NCBI RefSeq assembly: GCF_030160295.1
Contig: NZ_BSOB01000046.1
Span: forward strand, 316,673-380,672
DNA: 64,000 bases
Source of the DNA: Dyella acidisoli
Lineage (GTDB): Bacteria > Pseudomonadota > Gammaproteobacteria > Xanthomonadales > Rhodanobacteraceae
Reading direction: 5' to 3'
The notes beneath the pieces are model-generated. The model did not search any database. It saw nothing but the letters and a program-made list of their open reading frames with translations, and was not told where the DNA came from. A program made the position numbers and the translations under genes. Positions 26,773 through 35,264 of the stretch are shown piece after piece (position 1 is the first letter of the stretch; each line of letters begins with the position of its first letter).

Positions 26773-28140
26773 TCAAACCGCATTCGCATCCGCCGCTGCA
26801 AGATTCATCCTGCGCCCGATGCCAAACACGAAATAAGCCACCGTCAACAACGCCACCCATGCCGCGCCCACATATAGGGCGACGCGCGTATTCGGGTGAT
26901 AACCCAACATCACCACCACAAACAGCAGAAACGCCAAGCAAATTGCACTGGTGAACGGCCAGCCGCGCAACGGAAACTTGGTTTTGCCGTAGCGGCGGCG
27001 GAAGCTGAAGTGTGCAATCAGCACCATCGACCACGTCCACACGGTATTGAACGAGAGAATCGACATCATCATGCCGAAAATGCTCTTCGGCAGCAGATAG
27101 TTGAGCACCACACCCATCATCAGGCAGGCCAGCGTCACCAGCACGCCGCGAATCGGCACGCCATGCGCACTCACGTTGGCCAGCACAGCCGGCGCCTGCC
27201 CCTTGTTGGCAAGGCTATAGAGCATGCGACTACCGCTGAAGGTGGTGCTGTTGAACCCCGATAACGCTGCGGTGATCAATACGAAATTGATCAACCCCGC
27301 TGCTTGCGCAATGCCGAGCTTGTCGAACGTAGTCACGAACGGGCTGCCCTGCGTGCCGATCTGATTCCAGGGATAGATCGCCATGATCACGAACAACGCA
27401 CCCACATAGAAAATCAGAATACGCCACAGTACCGAATTGACGGCGACCGGAATGGTGCGCTCAGGCTGCGACGCTTCGCCCGCCGCCATGCCTACCGTTT
27501 CGATACCGCCGAAGGAAAACACCACCACTGGCAGCGCCAGCACCATGCCAATCACCCCGTTGGGGAACCACCCACCGTGACTCCACAAGTTGGAAAGGCC
27601 CACCGCATGCCCGCCGTTGCCCCAGCCCAGCCAGATCATGCCGGCGCCGCCCAAGATCATCAGCACCACCGTCACCACTTTGATCATGGTGAACCAGAAT
27701 TCCATTTCGCCGTACACCTTCACCGCCATCAGGTTCAAGCCGCCGATCATCACCACGCTGCCGAACACCCAGATCCACTGCGGTAGATCGGGAAACCACT
27801 GCTTCATGTAGATGCCTACGCCGGTGCTTTCGGCCATGCCCACACCCACCATCAGCAGCCAGTAATTCCAGCCGGTCACGTAGCCGGCGAACGGCCCCAG
27901 GTAGCGATGCGCGTAGCTGCTGAAGGAACCGGCCACCGGATCGTGCACGGCCATTTCGCCCAGCGCGCGCATGATGATGAAGATCATCAAGCCGCCAAAC
28001 ATGTAAGCAAACAGCACCGAGGGGCCGGCCACCTGGATCGTGTCGGCCGAGCCGAGGAACAGGCCCGTACCGATGGCCATGCCCAGCGCCATGAAGGTGA
28101 TGTGGCGCGGCATCAGCCGGCGCTGCAAATGTTGCGTCAT
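26773..28140 (-). CDS. APC-superfamily amino acid permease (ProY/AroP family)
   Basis: A 455-residue inner membrane transporter with about 12 hydrophobic segments. The N-terminus LMPRHITFMALGMAIGTGLFLGSA holds the amino-acid-binding GxGLF loop typical of the amino acid-polyamine-cation family, and ALGEMAV and SFSSYAHRYLGPFAGYVTGWNYW are signatures of the proline/aromatic/GABA permease branch. It should import an amino acid by proton symport; ProY-like and AroP-like members share these motifs, so the substrate is undecided. It is 25 bases downstream of the rhomboid gene on the same strand, so co-transcription is possible. Confidence 0.88.
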   Translation of the reverse strand: MTQHLQRRLMPRHITFMALGMAIGTGLFLGSADTIQVAGPSVLFAYMFGGLMIFIIMRALGEMAVHDPVAGSFSSYAHRYLGPFAGYVTGWNYWLLMVGVGMAESTGVGIYMKQWFPDLPQWIWVFGSVVMIGGLNLMAVKVYGEMEFWFTMIKVVTVVLMILGGAGMIWLGWGNGGHAVGLSNLWSHGGWFPNGVIGMVLALPVVVFSFGGIETVGMAAGEASQPERTIPVAVNSVLWRILIFYVGALFVIMAIYPWNQIGTQGSPFVTTFDKLGIAQAAGLINFVLITAALSGFNSTTFSGSRMLYSLANKGQAPAVLANVSAHGVPIRGVLVTLACLMMGVVLNYLLPKSIFGMMMSILSFNTVWTWSMVLIAHFSFRRRYGKTKFPLRGWPFTSAICLAFLLFVVVMLGYHPNTRVALYVGAAWVALLTVAYFVFGIGRRMNLAAADANAV

Positions 28141-28165
28141 GGTTTTCCCGCCCTATGGAAATTGT

Positions 28166-28819
28166 TCAGCGCATCAAACGGCGTTTAGGTTTAATTGGAA
28201 GCTTGCCGCGCCAGTACTCGATCATCAAAAAGCCGCCCAGCATACCCCCAAGATGGGCGAAATGCGCAACGTCCGGCTGCCATCCAGATACCCCTAATGT
28301 CAGCTCTACCGCACCATAGCCGCTTACAAATAACCATGCGGGTATGGGGATCGGTATGAACATCAGCATCAGCTTCTCTTGCGGGTAGAGCATGCCGAAC
28401 GCGAGCAGCAGACCGAAGATGGCGCCGGATGCCCCAAGCGTCGGTTCAAAACCATGCGTGAAGTACTTCACCACCAGCAGTTGTGTCAGCGCAGCAACCA
28501 GCAGGCAAACGAAGTAATACACGATGAAATTGCGCGGACCGAAGGTTTGCTCGAGGATCCCGCCGAACATGTACAGCGCGAACATGTTGAAGAAGATGTG
28601 CAGATAGCTGCCATGCATGAAGGCGTAGGTAACGAGCTGCCACAGCCGGAAACCGATCGCGATCGCGCTACCGTCCCGCGCCTGCGCCAACTGATCCGGC
28701 CCCCACGGCCACAGCGCGAAGTGAGCGATCAGCGTATCGCCCATCACTTGCTGCAGCAGGAACACCGCGATGTTGGCGATCAGCAAGTTGCGGGTGATGG
28801 GAGGCAAACGAGTTGGCAT
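28166..28819 (-). CDS. Rhomboid family intramembrane serine protease
   Basis: About 217 residues from ATG 28819 (an earlier in-frame ATG at 28843 adds eight residues). It has about six membrane segments. The catalytic Ser is in GASGAIFG, the catalytic His in HFAHLGG of the last helices, and the oxyanion Asn in HIFFNMFALYMFG. Rhomboids cleave substrate helices within the membrane. The substrate is not predictable. A hairpin repeat sits just upstream. Confidence 0.92.
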   Translation of the reverse strand: MPTRLPPITRNLLIANIAVFLLQQVMGDTLIAHFALWPWGPDQLAQARDGSAIAIGFRLWQLVTYAFMHGSYLHIFFNMFALYMFGGILEQTFGPRNFIVYYFVCLLVAALTQLLVVKYFTHGFEPTLGASGAIFGLLLAFGMLYPQEKLMLMFIPIPIPAWLFVSGYGAVELTLGVSGWQPDVAHFAHLGGMLGGFLMIEYWRGKLPIKPKRRLMR

Positions 28820-28845
28820 GCAGATTCCGAAGCGGCAACACACAG

Positions 28846-28883
28846 CTCCCTCTCCCCTCTAGGGAGAGGGTTGGGGTGAGTGG
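28846..28883. repeat. CTCCCTCTCCCC hairpin repeat (copy 3)
   Basis: CTCCCTCTCCCCTCTAGGGAGAGGG with the TTGGGGTGAG tail. It forms an inverted pair with copy 4 about 85 bases downstream, a BIME-like arrangement between the NlpC/P60 and rhomboid genes. Confidence 0.85.
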
Positions 28884-28968
28884 CGGAGCTTGCCACGATG
28901 ATACTGATCGCGGTAAGTCCTTATTTGGCTGCTTGCACCGCTTGGAAGTTACATCTCCGCAAGATTGA

Positions 28969-29004
28969 CCCCTCACCCTAGCCCTCTCCCCAAAGGGGAG
29001 AGGG
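28969..29004. repeat. CTCCCTCTCCCC hairpin repeat (copy 4, inverted)
   Basis: CCCCTCACCCTAGCCCTCTCCCC followed by AAAGGGGAGAGGG, the reverse orientation of copy 3. The pair lies just beyond the terminator of the NlpC/P60 gene. Confidence 0.85.
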
Positions 29005-29020
29005 AACAAAAGGCGCTCAC

Positions 29021-29047
29021 AAAAAAAGGCCACCATGGGTGGCCTTT
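29021..29047 (-). terminator. Rho-independent terminator of the NlpC/P60 gene
   Basis: Read on the minus strand, AAAGGCCACC and GGTGGCCTTT form a stem around CAT, followed by a run of T. It lies 24 bases after the stop codon. Confidence 0.9.
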
Positions 29048-29070
29048 CACAATCGTCATTGCTAAAACAA

Positions 29071-29772
29071 TCAACCGTTGTGCGTACCCGCATCGATCTG
29101 CGCCATCGCCTCCGGACGGCGGGCGCCGGCAAAGCGCTTGGCCCAGTAGCTGTCGGCGAGGTTGTCCACGCGCACGGATTCGCCGCGGCGCGGCGAATGA
29201 ATGAAGCGACCGTCGCTCACGTAGATGCCTACATGCGAGATACGACCTTTGCCGCGGCGATCGGCGGTGCGGAAGAACACCAGATCGCCCGGCTGCATGT
29301 CGTTGCGATGCACGATATGGCCGATCAGGTACTGCGAGGCTGAGTTGTTTGGCAGTTCCAGACCGAGCGCGCGCTCGAATACGTAGCGCACGAACCCGCT
29401 GCAGTCGAAACCGGTGGAAGGATCGCGGCCACCGCGCACGTAGCGCACGTGACGCAGCTGCATGGCCATGCCGATCAGCATGTCACGCAGATCCTGGCTG
29501 GTCTTGGCATCACTGAACTGGTCGACACTGAGATCAGCGTCGGCCGTATCGGCCTTGGCGGACGCCAGTGCGGCGATGGGAAGCTGGGTGGGGAGCGTGG
29601 ACTGAGCCAGGGAAGGTGCGGCGCTGAAAGCGGCCAGAGGACTCAACAACGCAGACGAGAATTTGCCGGCAACCTGAGCTTGAACGCTATTGGCGGTATC
29701 GGTGGCGAAGGCGGTGCCTGAAAAGCACAAGGCCGTGGCAAGCGCGGCAAGTACAAGTCGCGTGTTTGGCAT
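29071..29772 (-). CDS. Secreted NlpC/P60 (C40) cell-wall peptidase
   Basis: A 233-residue protein with a Sec signal peptide (MPNTRLVLAALATALCFSGTAFA). After a spacer of about 90 residues the C40 domain (about 100-205) shows the catalytic Cys in GFDCSGFVRYVF, the His in GRISHVGIYV, and the third polar residue in FIHSPRRGE. Such enzymes cut gamma-D-Glu-diamino acid links in peptidoglycan stem peptides. No membrane anchor follows. It is a single gene with its own terminator, and the 259-base AT-rich upstream gap likely holds its promoter. Confidence 0.92.
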   Translation of the reverse strand: MPNTRLVLAALATALCFSGTAFATDTANSVQAQVAGKFSSALLSPLAAFSAAPSLAQSTLPTQLPIAALASAKADTADADLSVDQFSDAKTSQDLRDMLIGMAMQLRHVRYVRGGRDPSTGFDCSGFVRYVFERALGLELPNNSASQYLIGHIVHRNDMQPGDLVFFRTADRRGKGRISHVGIYVSDGRFIHSPRRGESVRVDNLADSYWAKRFAGARRPEAMAQIDAGTHNG

Positions 29773-30031
29773 TCGGTGGTTCTCTGGGCGGTTGCTGTGT
29801 CCGGCCGTCGCCCCCTGCGGCGGCCGTGACGAAGCAGTGAAAGTAACAAAGCAACACCCGCGACTTGTTCGGATGGGGTTAACTGAACCCTATCGTTTGG
29901 AAAATCTATTTCTCGCCAAACTTGAACGTAACTTATTATTTTTTAAAACCATTTTTCGAAAACCGACGTTTACCGGTAAGCAGGCCTGGAAAAATTTTTC
30001 GCTAGCTTTACACCTGCAACGGCTGGAAACC

Positions 30032-30736
30032 CTACGCCACAGGGTACGAACGGCTACCAAAAATGGCGGTTCCGATACGCACCTCGGTCGCGCCTTCGGC
30101 AATGGCGAACGGGAAATCGCCGCTCATGCCCATGGAAAGCCGCGCAAGCAGGTGGCCTTCGGCAGCGCAACGGTCGCGCAGCTCGCGCAGATGGCCGAAG
30201 CAAGCGCGCACCTCGCCGGGGTCCTCGGACAAGGTCGCCAGGGTCATCAAGCCTTTTACGCGGAGCGTGGGATACGCACGCAGGCACTCCAGGAAAGCCG
30301 GCAGTTCTTCGGCGGGCAGACCATGCTTGCTCTCCTCGCGCGCTGTCTTCACCTGCACCAGTACGTCCAGGGTGCGGTTTTCGGCCTCCAGGCGCCGATG
30401 CAGCGCCTCGGCCAATTCCAGCCGGTCCAGCGACTGCACTTCGCTAGCCAGCCGCGCCACGTCCTTGGCCTTGTTGGTCTGCAGGTGGCCGATCACTACC
30501 CAATCGATCGACTCGCCAGCGAGCGCTGTGGCTTTGTCCTTGATTTCCTGCACCTTGTTTTCGCCAAAGCGATTCAGGCCTTGCGCCAGTGCGGCCCGAA
30601 CCACGTCCGGGCCGAACGTTTTGCTGACCGGCAGGATGCTCACCTCGCCCGGATCACGGCCTGCCTCACGGCAGGCCTCGTCCACCCGTCGGCGTACGGC
30701 GTTCCAGTTGGCGGCAAGTTGCACGGTGTCGATCAA
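30032..30736 (-). CDS. yggS: YggS family PLP homeostasis protein
   Basis: A 234-residue single-domain protein of the PLPBP/YggS family that binds pyridoxal phosphate without a known catalytic role and keeps vitamin B6 and amino acid pools balanced. The PLP Lys is Lys39 in ILPVSKTF. The barrel motifs NRFGENKVQE, DWVVIGHLQTNK, VKGLMTLA and LSMGMSGDFPFAI with EVRIGTAIFG are all present. It starts 4 bases after the M20 peptidase stop, so the two are probably co-transcribed. Confidence 0.95.
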   Translation of the reverse strand: MIDTVQLAANWNAVRRRVDEACREAGRDPGEVSILPVSKTFGPDVVRAALAQGLNRFGENKVQEIKDKATALAGESIDWVVIGHLQTNKAKDVARLASEVQSLDRLELAEALHRRLEAENRTLDVLVQVKTAREESKHGLPAEELPAFLECLRAYPTLRVKGLMTLATLSEDPGEVRACFGHLRELRDRCAAEGHLLARLSMGMSGDFPFAIAEGATEVRIGTAIFGSRSYPVA

Positions 30737-30740
30737 AAGC

Positions 30741-32165
30741 TCAGCTCCGTGCGCTTTGCTGGAAATGGCGCGCTACAACGTCGGCGACCACCATCGATAC
30801 CTTCTTGCCGGTGGGAATGTGCAGGAACTCGTTCGGGCCGTGTGCGTTGGAATGTGGCCCCAGCACGCCGGTGATCAGGAACTGCGCTTGCGGGAATTTG
30901 GCGCCGAGCATGCCCATGAAGGGAATGGAACCGCCCTCGCCCATGTACGCAGCCGGCGCGCCGAAGTAATGCTGCGAAGCTTCGGCAACCGCCTGTTCCA
31001 GCCACGGCGAAAGTTGCGGAGCGTTCCAGCCGCTGCCGTCTTTTTCTAGCTTGAAAGTGACCTTGGCGCCGTATGGCGAATCCTTCTCCAGCAGTTGCTT
31101 TACAAATTCGCCGGCCTTCGCACCGTCCAGTGTCGGCGGTACACGCAGGCTGAGCTTTACCGAGGTTTTCGGTCGCAGCACATTGCCTGCGCTTTCCAGC
31201 GGCGGCAGGCCTTCGGCGCCGGTCACGGCCAACTGCGGACGCCACGTGCGGTTGAGCACCAGTTCGGTGAGGTCTTCCGTCACCGGCTGCATGCCTTCCA
31301 CAAAGGGAAACTTCTCATACACCGCCTTGCCAAGCACGCCTGCCGCAGCCTTGGCCTGTTCGATACGTTGTGCCGGAATCTCCGCGTACAGCTCGTTGGG
31401 CTTGATGCGGCCGGTTTCCGGATCCTCCAGGCGCGAAAGCAGCTCACGCAGGATGCGGAAGCTGGACGGCACCACGCCGGAGGCATCGCCCGAGTGCACG
31501 CCTTCTTCCAGCACCTGCACCGTGAGTTCGCCGCCGGTCATGCCACGCAGCGAAGTGGTAAGCCACAGCTGGTCGTAATTGCCGCAGCCCGAATCCAGGC
31601 ACACCACTAGCGAGGGATTGCCGATGCGCGGTGCGAGATGATCCACGTAATACGGCAGGTCGTAGCTACCCGATTCCTCGCAGGCTTCGATCAGAATCAC
31701 GCAGCGCGCGTGAGGAATGTTCTGCTCCTGGAGCGCCAGCAGCGCAGCAACCGAGCCGAAGATCGCATAGCCGTCGTCCGCACCGCCTCGACCGTAGAGC
31801 TTGTCGCCTTTCAGCACGGGCGTCCACGGGCCCAGACCTTCCGACCAGCCGGTCATTTCCGGTTGCTTGTCCAGATGGCCATACAGCACCACGGTGTCTT
31901 CGTTCTGGCCCGGTACTTCGATGTAGATCAGCGGGGTACGTCCTTCCAGCCGCACCACTTCGAGTGTGGCACCGGGCAGCAATGGCAACTTGCTGCGAGC
32001 CCAGGCTTCCATCAGCTTCACCGCAGCATCCATGTGTCCATGCGCCGCCCAATCCTTGTCGAACATCGGCGATTTGTTGGGAATGCGAATGTATTCCACT
32101 AACTGCGGGACGATCTCGGCATCCCACAAATCGCTGATGTAACGGGTGACGCGGGCGGTATCCAT
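30741..32165 (-). CDS. M20 family metallopeptidase (dipeptidase)
   Basis: About 474 residues from ATG 32165, which has GGAG seven bases upstream; in-frame starts further upstream extend into non-coding sequence. Zinc-binding motifs are visible: VVLYGHLDKQPE, GRGGADDGYA with the bridging Asp, the EACEESGS glutamates and a C-terminal GPHSNAHGPNEF His. The lid domain holds the GVHSGDASG segment typical of the carnosinase-like DapE/CNDP branch. It likely hydrolyses dipeptides in the cytoplasm, as no signal peptide is seen. yggS lies 4 bases downstream. Confidence 0.92.
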   Translation of the reverse strand: MDTARVTRYISDLWDAEIVPQLVEYIRIPNKSPMFDKDWAAHGHMDAAVKLMEAWARSKLPLLPGATLEVVRLEGRTPLIYIEVPGQNEDTVVLYGHLDKQPEMTGWSEGLGPWTPVLKGDKLYGRGGADDGYAIFGSVAALLALQEQNIPHARCVILIEACEESGSYDLPYYVDHLAPRIGNPSLVVCLDSGCGNYDQLWLTTSLRGMTGGELTVQVLEEGVHSGDASGVVPSSFRILRELLSRLEDPETGRIKPNELYAEIPAQRIEQAKAAAGVLGKAVYEKFPFVEGMQPVTEDLTELVLNRTWRPQLAVTGAEGLPPLESAGNVLRPKTSVKLSLRVPPTLDGAKAGEFVKQLLEKDSPYGAKVTFKLEKDGSGWNAPQLSPWLEQAVAEASQHYFGAPAAYMGEGGSIPFMGMLGAKFPQAQFLITGVLGPHSNAHGPNEFLHIPTGKKVSMVVADVVARHFQQSARS

Positions 32166-32423
32166 CACGGACTCCATCGGGAAATGTGAAAGCGCGATTT
32201 TAACAGCGTGCGCTATCACACTCTTGCTGCAGGGAAACAATTGCGCCCGATTCCACGCAAAACCGATGCTCACAACCACCACGGCGTCTCGCTGACACTC
32301 ACGTTGGCGCAATCCAGCCATCCCCGCACGCACTGCACCGACTGGGCCATCGCGCAGGCAACGGCGAAAGTGAAGCTGCGGCATGGACATGCCGCTTGGA
32401 TTCCACAAAGGAGAACACCCTTC

Positions 32424-32774
32424 ATGCTGAAAAAATTCATCGCCATCACCGGGTTGACGTTGGCGCTTGCCCTGCCCGCTTTCGCCGCTACGCCGGTCAA
32501 CGTCAATACGGCAGACGCAGAAACCATCGCCAAATCGCTGGATGGCATCGGCCTCGCCAAGGCAAAAGCCATCGTCGCCTTCCGTGACGAACACGGCCCG
32601 TTCAAGAGCGCGGACGAATTGTCGCAGGTCAAAGGCATCGGCGCGGCGACGCTGCAGCGCAATCACGACGCCATTCTGCTAAGCGGCGAAGGCGCCAAGG
32701 CGGAAGACGCGCCAGCCAAGCCCAAACACGCCAAGAAGTCCAAGCCGGCCAAGGAGGAGGCCACTCAAGACTGA
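32424..32774 (+). CDS. ComEA-like helix-hairpin-helix protein
   Basis: A 116-residue secreted protein. ATG 32424 is preceded by AAGGAG, and the signal peptide MLKKFIAITGLTLALALPAFA is clear. The helix-hairpin-helix pair (VNVNTADAETIAKSLDGIG and DELSQVKGIGAATLQRN) binds DNA without sequence specificity. A Lys-rich tail (KPKHAKKSKPAKEE) adds charge. In gammaproteobacteria such small ComEA proteins help pull transforming DNA into the periplasm, which fits a strain with two minor-pilin operons, but a competence role here is inference. Confidence 0.88.
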   Translation: MLKKFIAITGLTLALALPAFAATPVNVNTADAETIAKSLDGIGLAKAKAIVAFRDEHGPFKSADELSQVKGIGAATLQRNHDAILLSGEGAKAEDAPAKPKHAKKSKPAKEEATQD

Positions 32775-32786
32775 TCCGCACCATAC

Positions 32787-32814
32787 CGATACGGTCCTTG
32801 TGTGGACCGTATCG
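32787..32814 (+). terminator. Stem-loop after the ComEA-like gene
   Basis: CGATACGGTCC and GGACCGTATCG form a perfect 11-base stem with a 6-base loop, 12 bases after the stop codon. There is no T-run, so it may act as an RNA stabiliser or a weak terminator. Confidence 0.55.
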
Positions 32815-32963
32815 CCCAGCATCGCTTGCGCTACACTCCGCGGCGCAAAGGGCCTGTTCAATGCCTCAGCGCGACCCGCAAGGCCCCTGAGTGGCCGCCA
32901 TGCGAACCACGCTAAGACATTGAAAAAGCCCTAAACCGAATCCGCCCATCGCAGCCACCTAAC

Positions 32964-33428
32964 ATGATTCTTCCGCGCTACCGCATTGACGCTTCCACCA
33001 TCCGTGGCGCGGGCAAAGGATTGTTTCTGGAAGAAACCGTCGACGCAGGCCGCATCATCACCGCGCCCGACGCCATCGACCACACTTATCGGCTAGACGA
33101 ACTGCTGGCGAACCCCGAACAGATGTACGCCAGTGCCCGTTGGTTCGAAAACCGCTACACGGTGTCGCCGGAGTGGCCGGACGAGTGCTACATCAACCAC
33201 AGCTTCGACCCGACTGGCCTTTGGCATCTGGGTTTTGTGTTCGCCCTGCACGACTTGCCGGTTGGTACCGAGATCACCGTGGATTACCGCCACCTGCTGC
33301 CACCCGGCCAGGAGGAGGACTTTATCGATACCGCCACCGGTGAGAAAATTGTAGGCCTTCCATGGGACGAGAGCCTGATGACCACCACTCGCTCCCTCGC
33401 CAGGGTGTTGGATAGCGCCAGCGACTGA
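32964..33428 (+). CDS. SET domain protein
   Basis: A 154-residue protein with a complete SET fold. The N-terminal IRGAGKGLFLEETVDAG is the cofactor-binding start, ECYINHSFDPT is the NHS motif, and LPVGTEITVDYRH contains the catalytic Tyr. Bacterial SET proteins of this size are putative protein-lysine methyltransferases, with mostly unknown targets. The usual post-SET cysteines are missing, as in other bacterial members. The GNAT gene starts 17 bases downstream. Confidence 0.88.
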   Translation: MILPRYRIDASTIRGAGKGLFLEETVDAGRIITAPDAIDHTYRLDELLANPEQMYASARWFENRYTVSPEWPDECYINHSFDPTGLWHLGFVFALHDLPVGTEITVDYRHLLPPGQEEDFIDTATGEKIVGLPWDESLMTTTRSLARVLDSASD

Positions 33429-33445
33429 CAAGCGACTGATCGGAA

Positions 33446-33988
33446 ATGATCGAGATCCCTACCATCGAAACCGAGCGCCTTCGTCTGACGGCGCTGACCG
33501 AACGCCACTTCAACGACTACGCAGCCATGCTCGCCGACTCGGAGAGCACGCGCTGGATCGGCGACGGCTTGCCGCTCGACCGCACCAACGCATGGCGTTC
33601 ACTGGCCATGCTTATCGGCCACTGGCAATTGCGCGGTTACGGCATGTGGGCGCTGGAACTGCGCGCCACGGGTGAATTCGTCGGCCGCGCAGGTCTTTTG
33701 CATCCGGAAGGCTGGCCGGACGTGGAAATGGGCTGGATGCTCAAACCCGATCATCGCCACCACGGCTACGCCACCGAAGCCGGCACGACCATTCTCGATT
33801 TCGCGTGGAGCCAGCTGCATCTGCAACGCGTGATCAGCCTGGTACGCGTCGGCAACGATGCTTCCGATCGCGTCGCCGAACGCCTCGGCGGCGAGCACAT
33901 CGAAGACATCGACTTCTTCGGCAGCGACAACCACGTTTTTGCCTACTACCCACCACACCGCGACTTGCGCCGTCACGCCTTCGCATGA
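33446..33988 (+). CDS. GNAT family acetyltransferase (RimJ/RimL-like)
   Basis: A 180-residue protein with IETERLRLTAL at the N-terminus, EFVGRAGLLHPEGWPDVEMGWML in the core strands and HHGYATEAGTTILDFAW in the acetyl-CoA-binding helix. This is the RimJ/RimL-like branch of the GNAT family, which acetylates protein N-termini or small amines. The target is unknown. Its stop overlaps the hutD start (ATGA), so the two are translationally coupled. Confidence 0.9.
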   Translation: MIEIPTIETERLRLTALTERHFNDYAAMLADSESTRWIGDGLPLDRTNAWRSLAMLIGHWQLRGYGMWALELRATGEFVGRAGLLHPEGWPDVEMGWMLKPDHRHHGYATEAGTTILDFAWSQLHLQRVISLVRVGNDASDRVAERLGGEHIEDIDFFGSDNHVFAYYPPHRDLRRHAFA

Positions 33989-34557
33989 GCCGACTGCGCC
34001 GGGTGCCGAATGATGCCCTGCATGCGCAGGCATGGGCCAACGGTGCCGGAACCACCACAGTCATCGCTAGTGGACCGGACGAGCCTTGGCAATGGCGCTT
34101 GAGCATTGCCGACATCACGCAAGCTTGCGAATTCTCCGCTTTCCCTGAAACACGCCGGCACTTCGTGGCACTGGATGCGCCGGTGCAATTGCGCTTTGGC
34201 GATCAACGCGAGCTGTCGCTGCTGCGCCTGCAAGTTACCCATTTCGATGGCGCCGATGCGCCACACGCCACCCTCCCGAAAGGTGCAACACGCGCCTTCA
34301 ACGTGATGTTGCGCGGGGAGGCGCAGGGTGAACTGATCGCACGGCCCTTGAACGGAAGCATGTGGTTGCCATCACGCGAAGGATGGCGTTGGTTCCTGCA
34401 TATGCTTAGTGGTCGCGCAGAAATGGAAGCCGGTAACGAACGCCTCGAGATCGACACTGGCGCGAACCTGTGGATCGATACGCGGCCAGGTGAGCGCGTG
34501 CGCATCGAAGGCGGCGGCGAGCTGGTGTTGGTACACCTCGCCGCTATGCACTCGTAG
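33985..34557 (+). CDS. HutD/Ves family protein
   Basis: About 190 residues, starting in the ATGA overlap with the GNAT gene; a longer in-frame start at 33805 lies inside that gene. HutD family features are seen: a start in RRVPNDALHAQAWANGAGTTT, WRLSIADI, RHFVALDAP and TRAFNVMLRG. These are bicupin proteins tied to histidine use in pseudomonads or to cold response (Ves) in enterics; biochemical function is not established. No hut genes lie nearby. The stop codon falls inside the first bases of the palindromic repeat that follows. Confidence 0.88.
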   Translation: MSRLRRVPNDALHAQAWANGAGTTTVIASGPDEPWQWRLSIADITQACEFSAFPETRRHFVALDAPVQLRFGDQRELSLLRLQVTHFDGADAPHATLPKGATRAFNVMLRGEAQGELIARPLNGSMWLPSREGWRWFLHMLSGRAEMEAGNERLEIDTGANLWIDTRPGERVRIEGGGELVLVHLAAMHS

Positions 34558-34629
34558 GTTGGGTTAGCGCAGCGTAACCCAACATGGCTCGCAAAATCCG
34601 TTGGGTCACGCTGCGCGAACCCAACCTAC
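34554..34629. repeat. Palindrome GTAGGTTGGGTTAGCGCAGCG, left of RAYT
   Basis: Two arms of about 30 bases, GTAGGTTGGGTTAGCGCAGCG... and ...CGCTGCGCGAACCCAACCTAC, are near-perfect inverted copies around a short spacer. The hutD stop codon lies within it. Its partner lies at 35189-35256 on the other side of the transposase gene. Confidence 0.88.
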
Positions 34630-34658
34630 GCAAACGACATAACGTCAAGGAGAGATGA

Positions 34659-35192
34659 ATGCGCTACAGACGCATCAAGGCGCCGGGCGCCACTTACTTT
34701 TTCACTGTCAATCTCGCCAACCGTACCAGTTCGCTACTCACTGATCGGGTCGATATCTTGCGGGAAGCAGTTCGACATATAAAAACGCATCATCCCTTCC
34801 ATATCGCTGCCTGGGTCGTACTTCCCGACCACATGCACACCATCTGGAGCATGCCAGATCGTGATCCCGACTATTCAAAACGTTGGCGATTGATAAAGCA
34901 GCGCTTTTCAAAATCCATCGAACGGGAAGAAATAATTCGCCCTTCAAAGCAGAGAAAAGGTGAGCGCGAAATTTGGCAACGCCGTTTTTGGGAACATCAG
35001 ATACGGGATGAAAGAGATTTCCAGACTCATCTCGATTACGTACACATCAATCCTGTTAAACATGGCTACGTAGCCAGAGCAAGAGATTGGCCCTACTCAT
35101 CCATACACCGATATATCCAGCAAGGACTCATCACCTTCGATTGGGCATGCAAGCCTGAAGATGCTTCTCCCAAAGGCGAAGCGGCTCGGTAG
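34659..35192 (+). CDS. REP-associated tyrosine transposase (RAYT)
   Basis: A 177-residue Y1 HuH transposase domain protein with a strong AAGGAGA ribosome site. The HuH motif is in VLPDHMHTIWSMP and the catalytic Tyr in LDYVHINPVKHGY, the order usual for RAYTs. It is flanked on both sides by palindromic repeats of the GGTTGGGTTAGCGCAGCG type, which RAYTs are believed to nick and spread, and its own stop codon lies in the first bases of the right-hand repeat. Its codon use looks AT-richer than the neighbours. It is a single chromosomal gene with no second transposase. Confidence 0.92.
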   Translation: MRYRRIKAPGATYFFTVNLANRTSSLLTDRVDILREAVRHIKTHHPFHIAAWVVLPDHMHTIWSMPDRDPDYSKRWRLIKQRFSKSIEREEIIRPSKQRKGEREIWQRRFWEHQIRDERDFQTHLDYVHINPVKHGYVARARDWPYSSIHRYIQQGLITFDWACKPEDASPKGEAAR

Positions 35193-35256
35193 GTTAGGTT
35201 ATAACCCGACGAGCCGCCTCGAAAATGTTGGGTTACGCTGCGCTAACCCAACCTAC
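35189..35256. repeat. Palindrome GTAGGTTAGGTTATAACCCG, right of RAYT
   Basis: The distal arm GTTGGGTTACGCTGCGCTAACCCAACCTAC matches the left-hand repeat, and its own core is a hairpin. The proximal arm is decayed. Together with 34554-34629 it brackets the RAYT gene. Confidence 0.85.
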
Positions 35257-35264
35257 ATATACTT

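Noticed and set aside
29690-30874. A 394-residue plus-strand frame across yggS and the NlpC/P60 upstream region
   Set aside because: It is antisense to yggS, whose motifs are clear, and crosses an AT-rich promoter gap without domain content.
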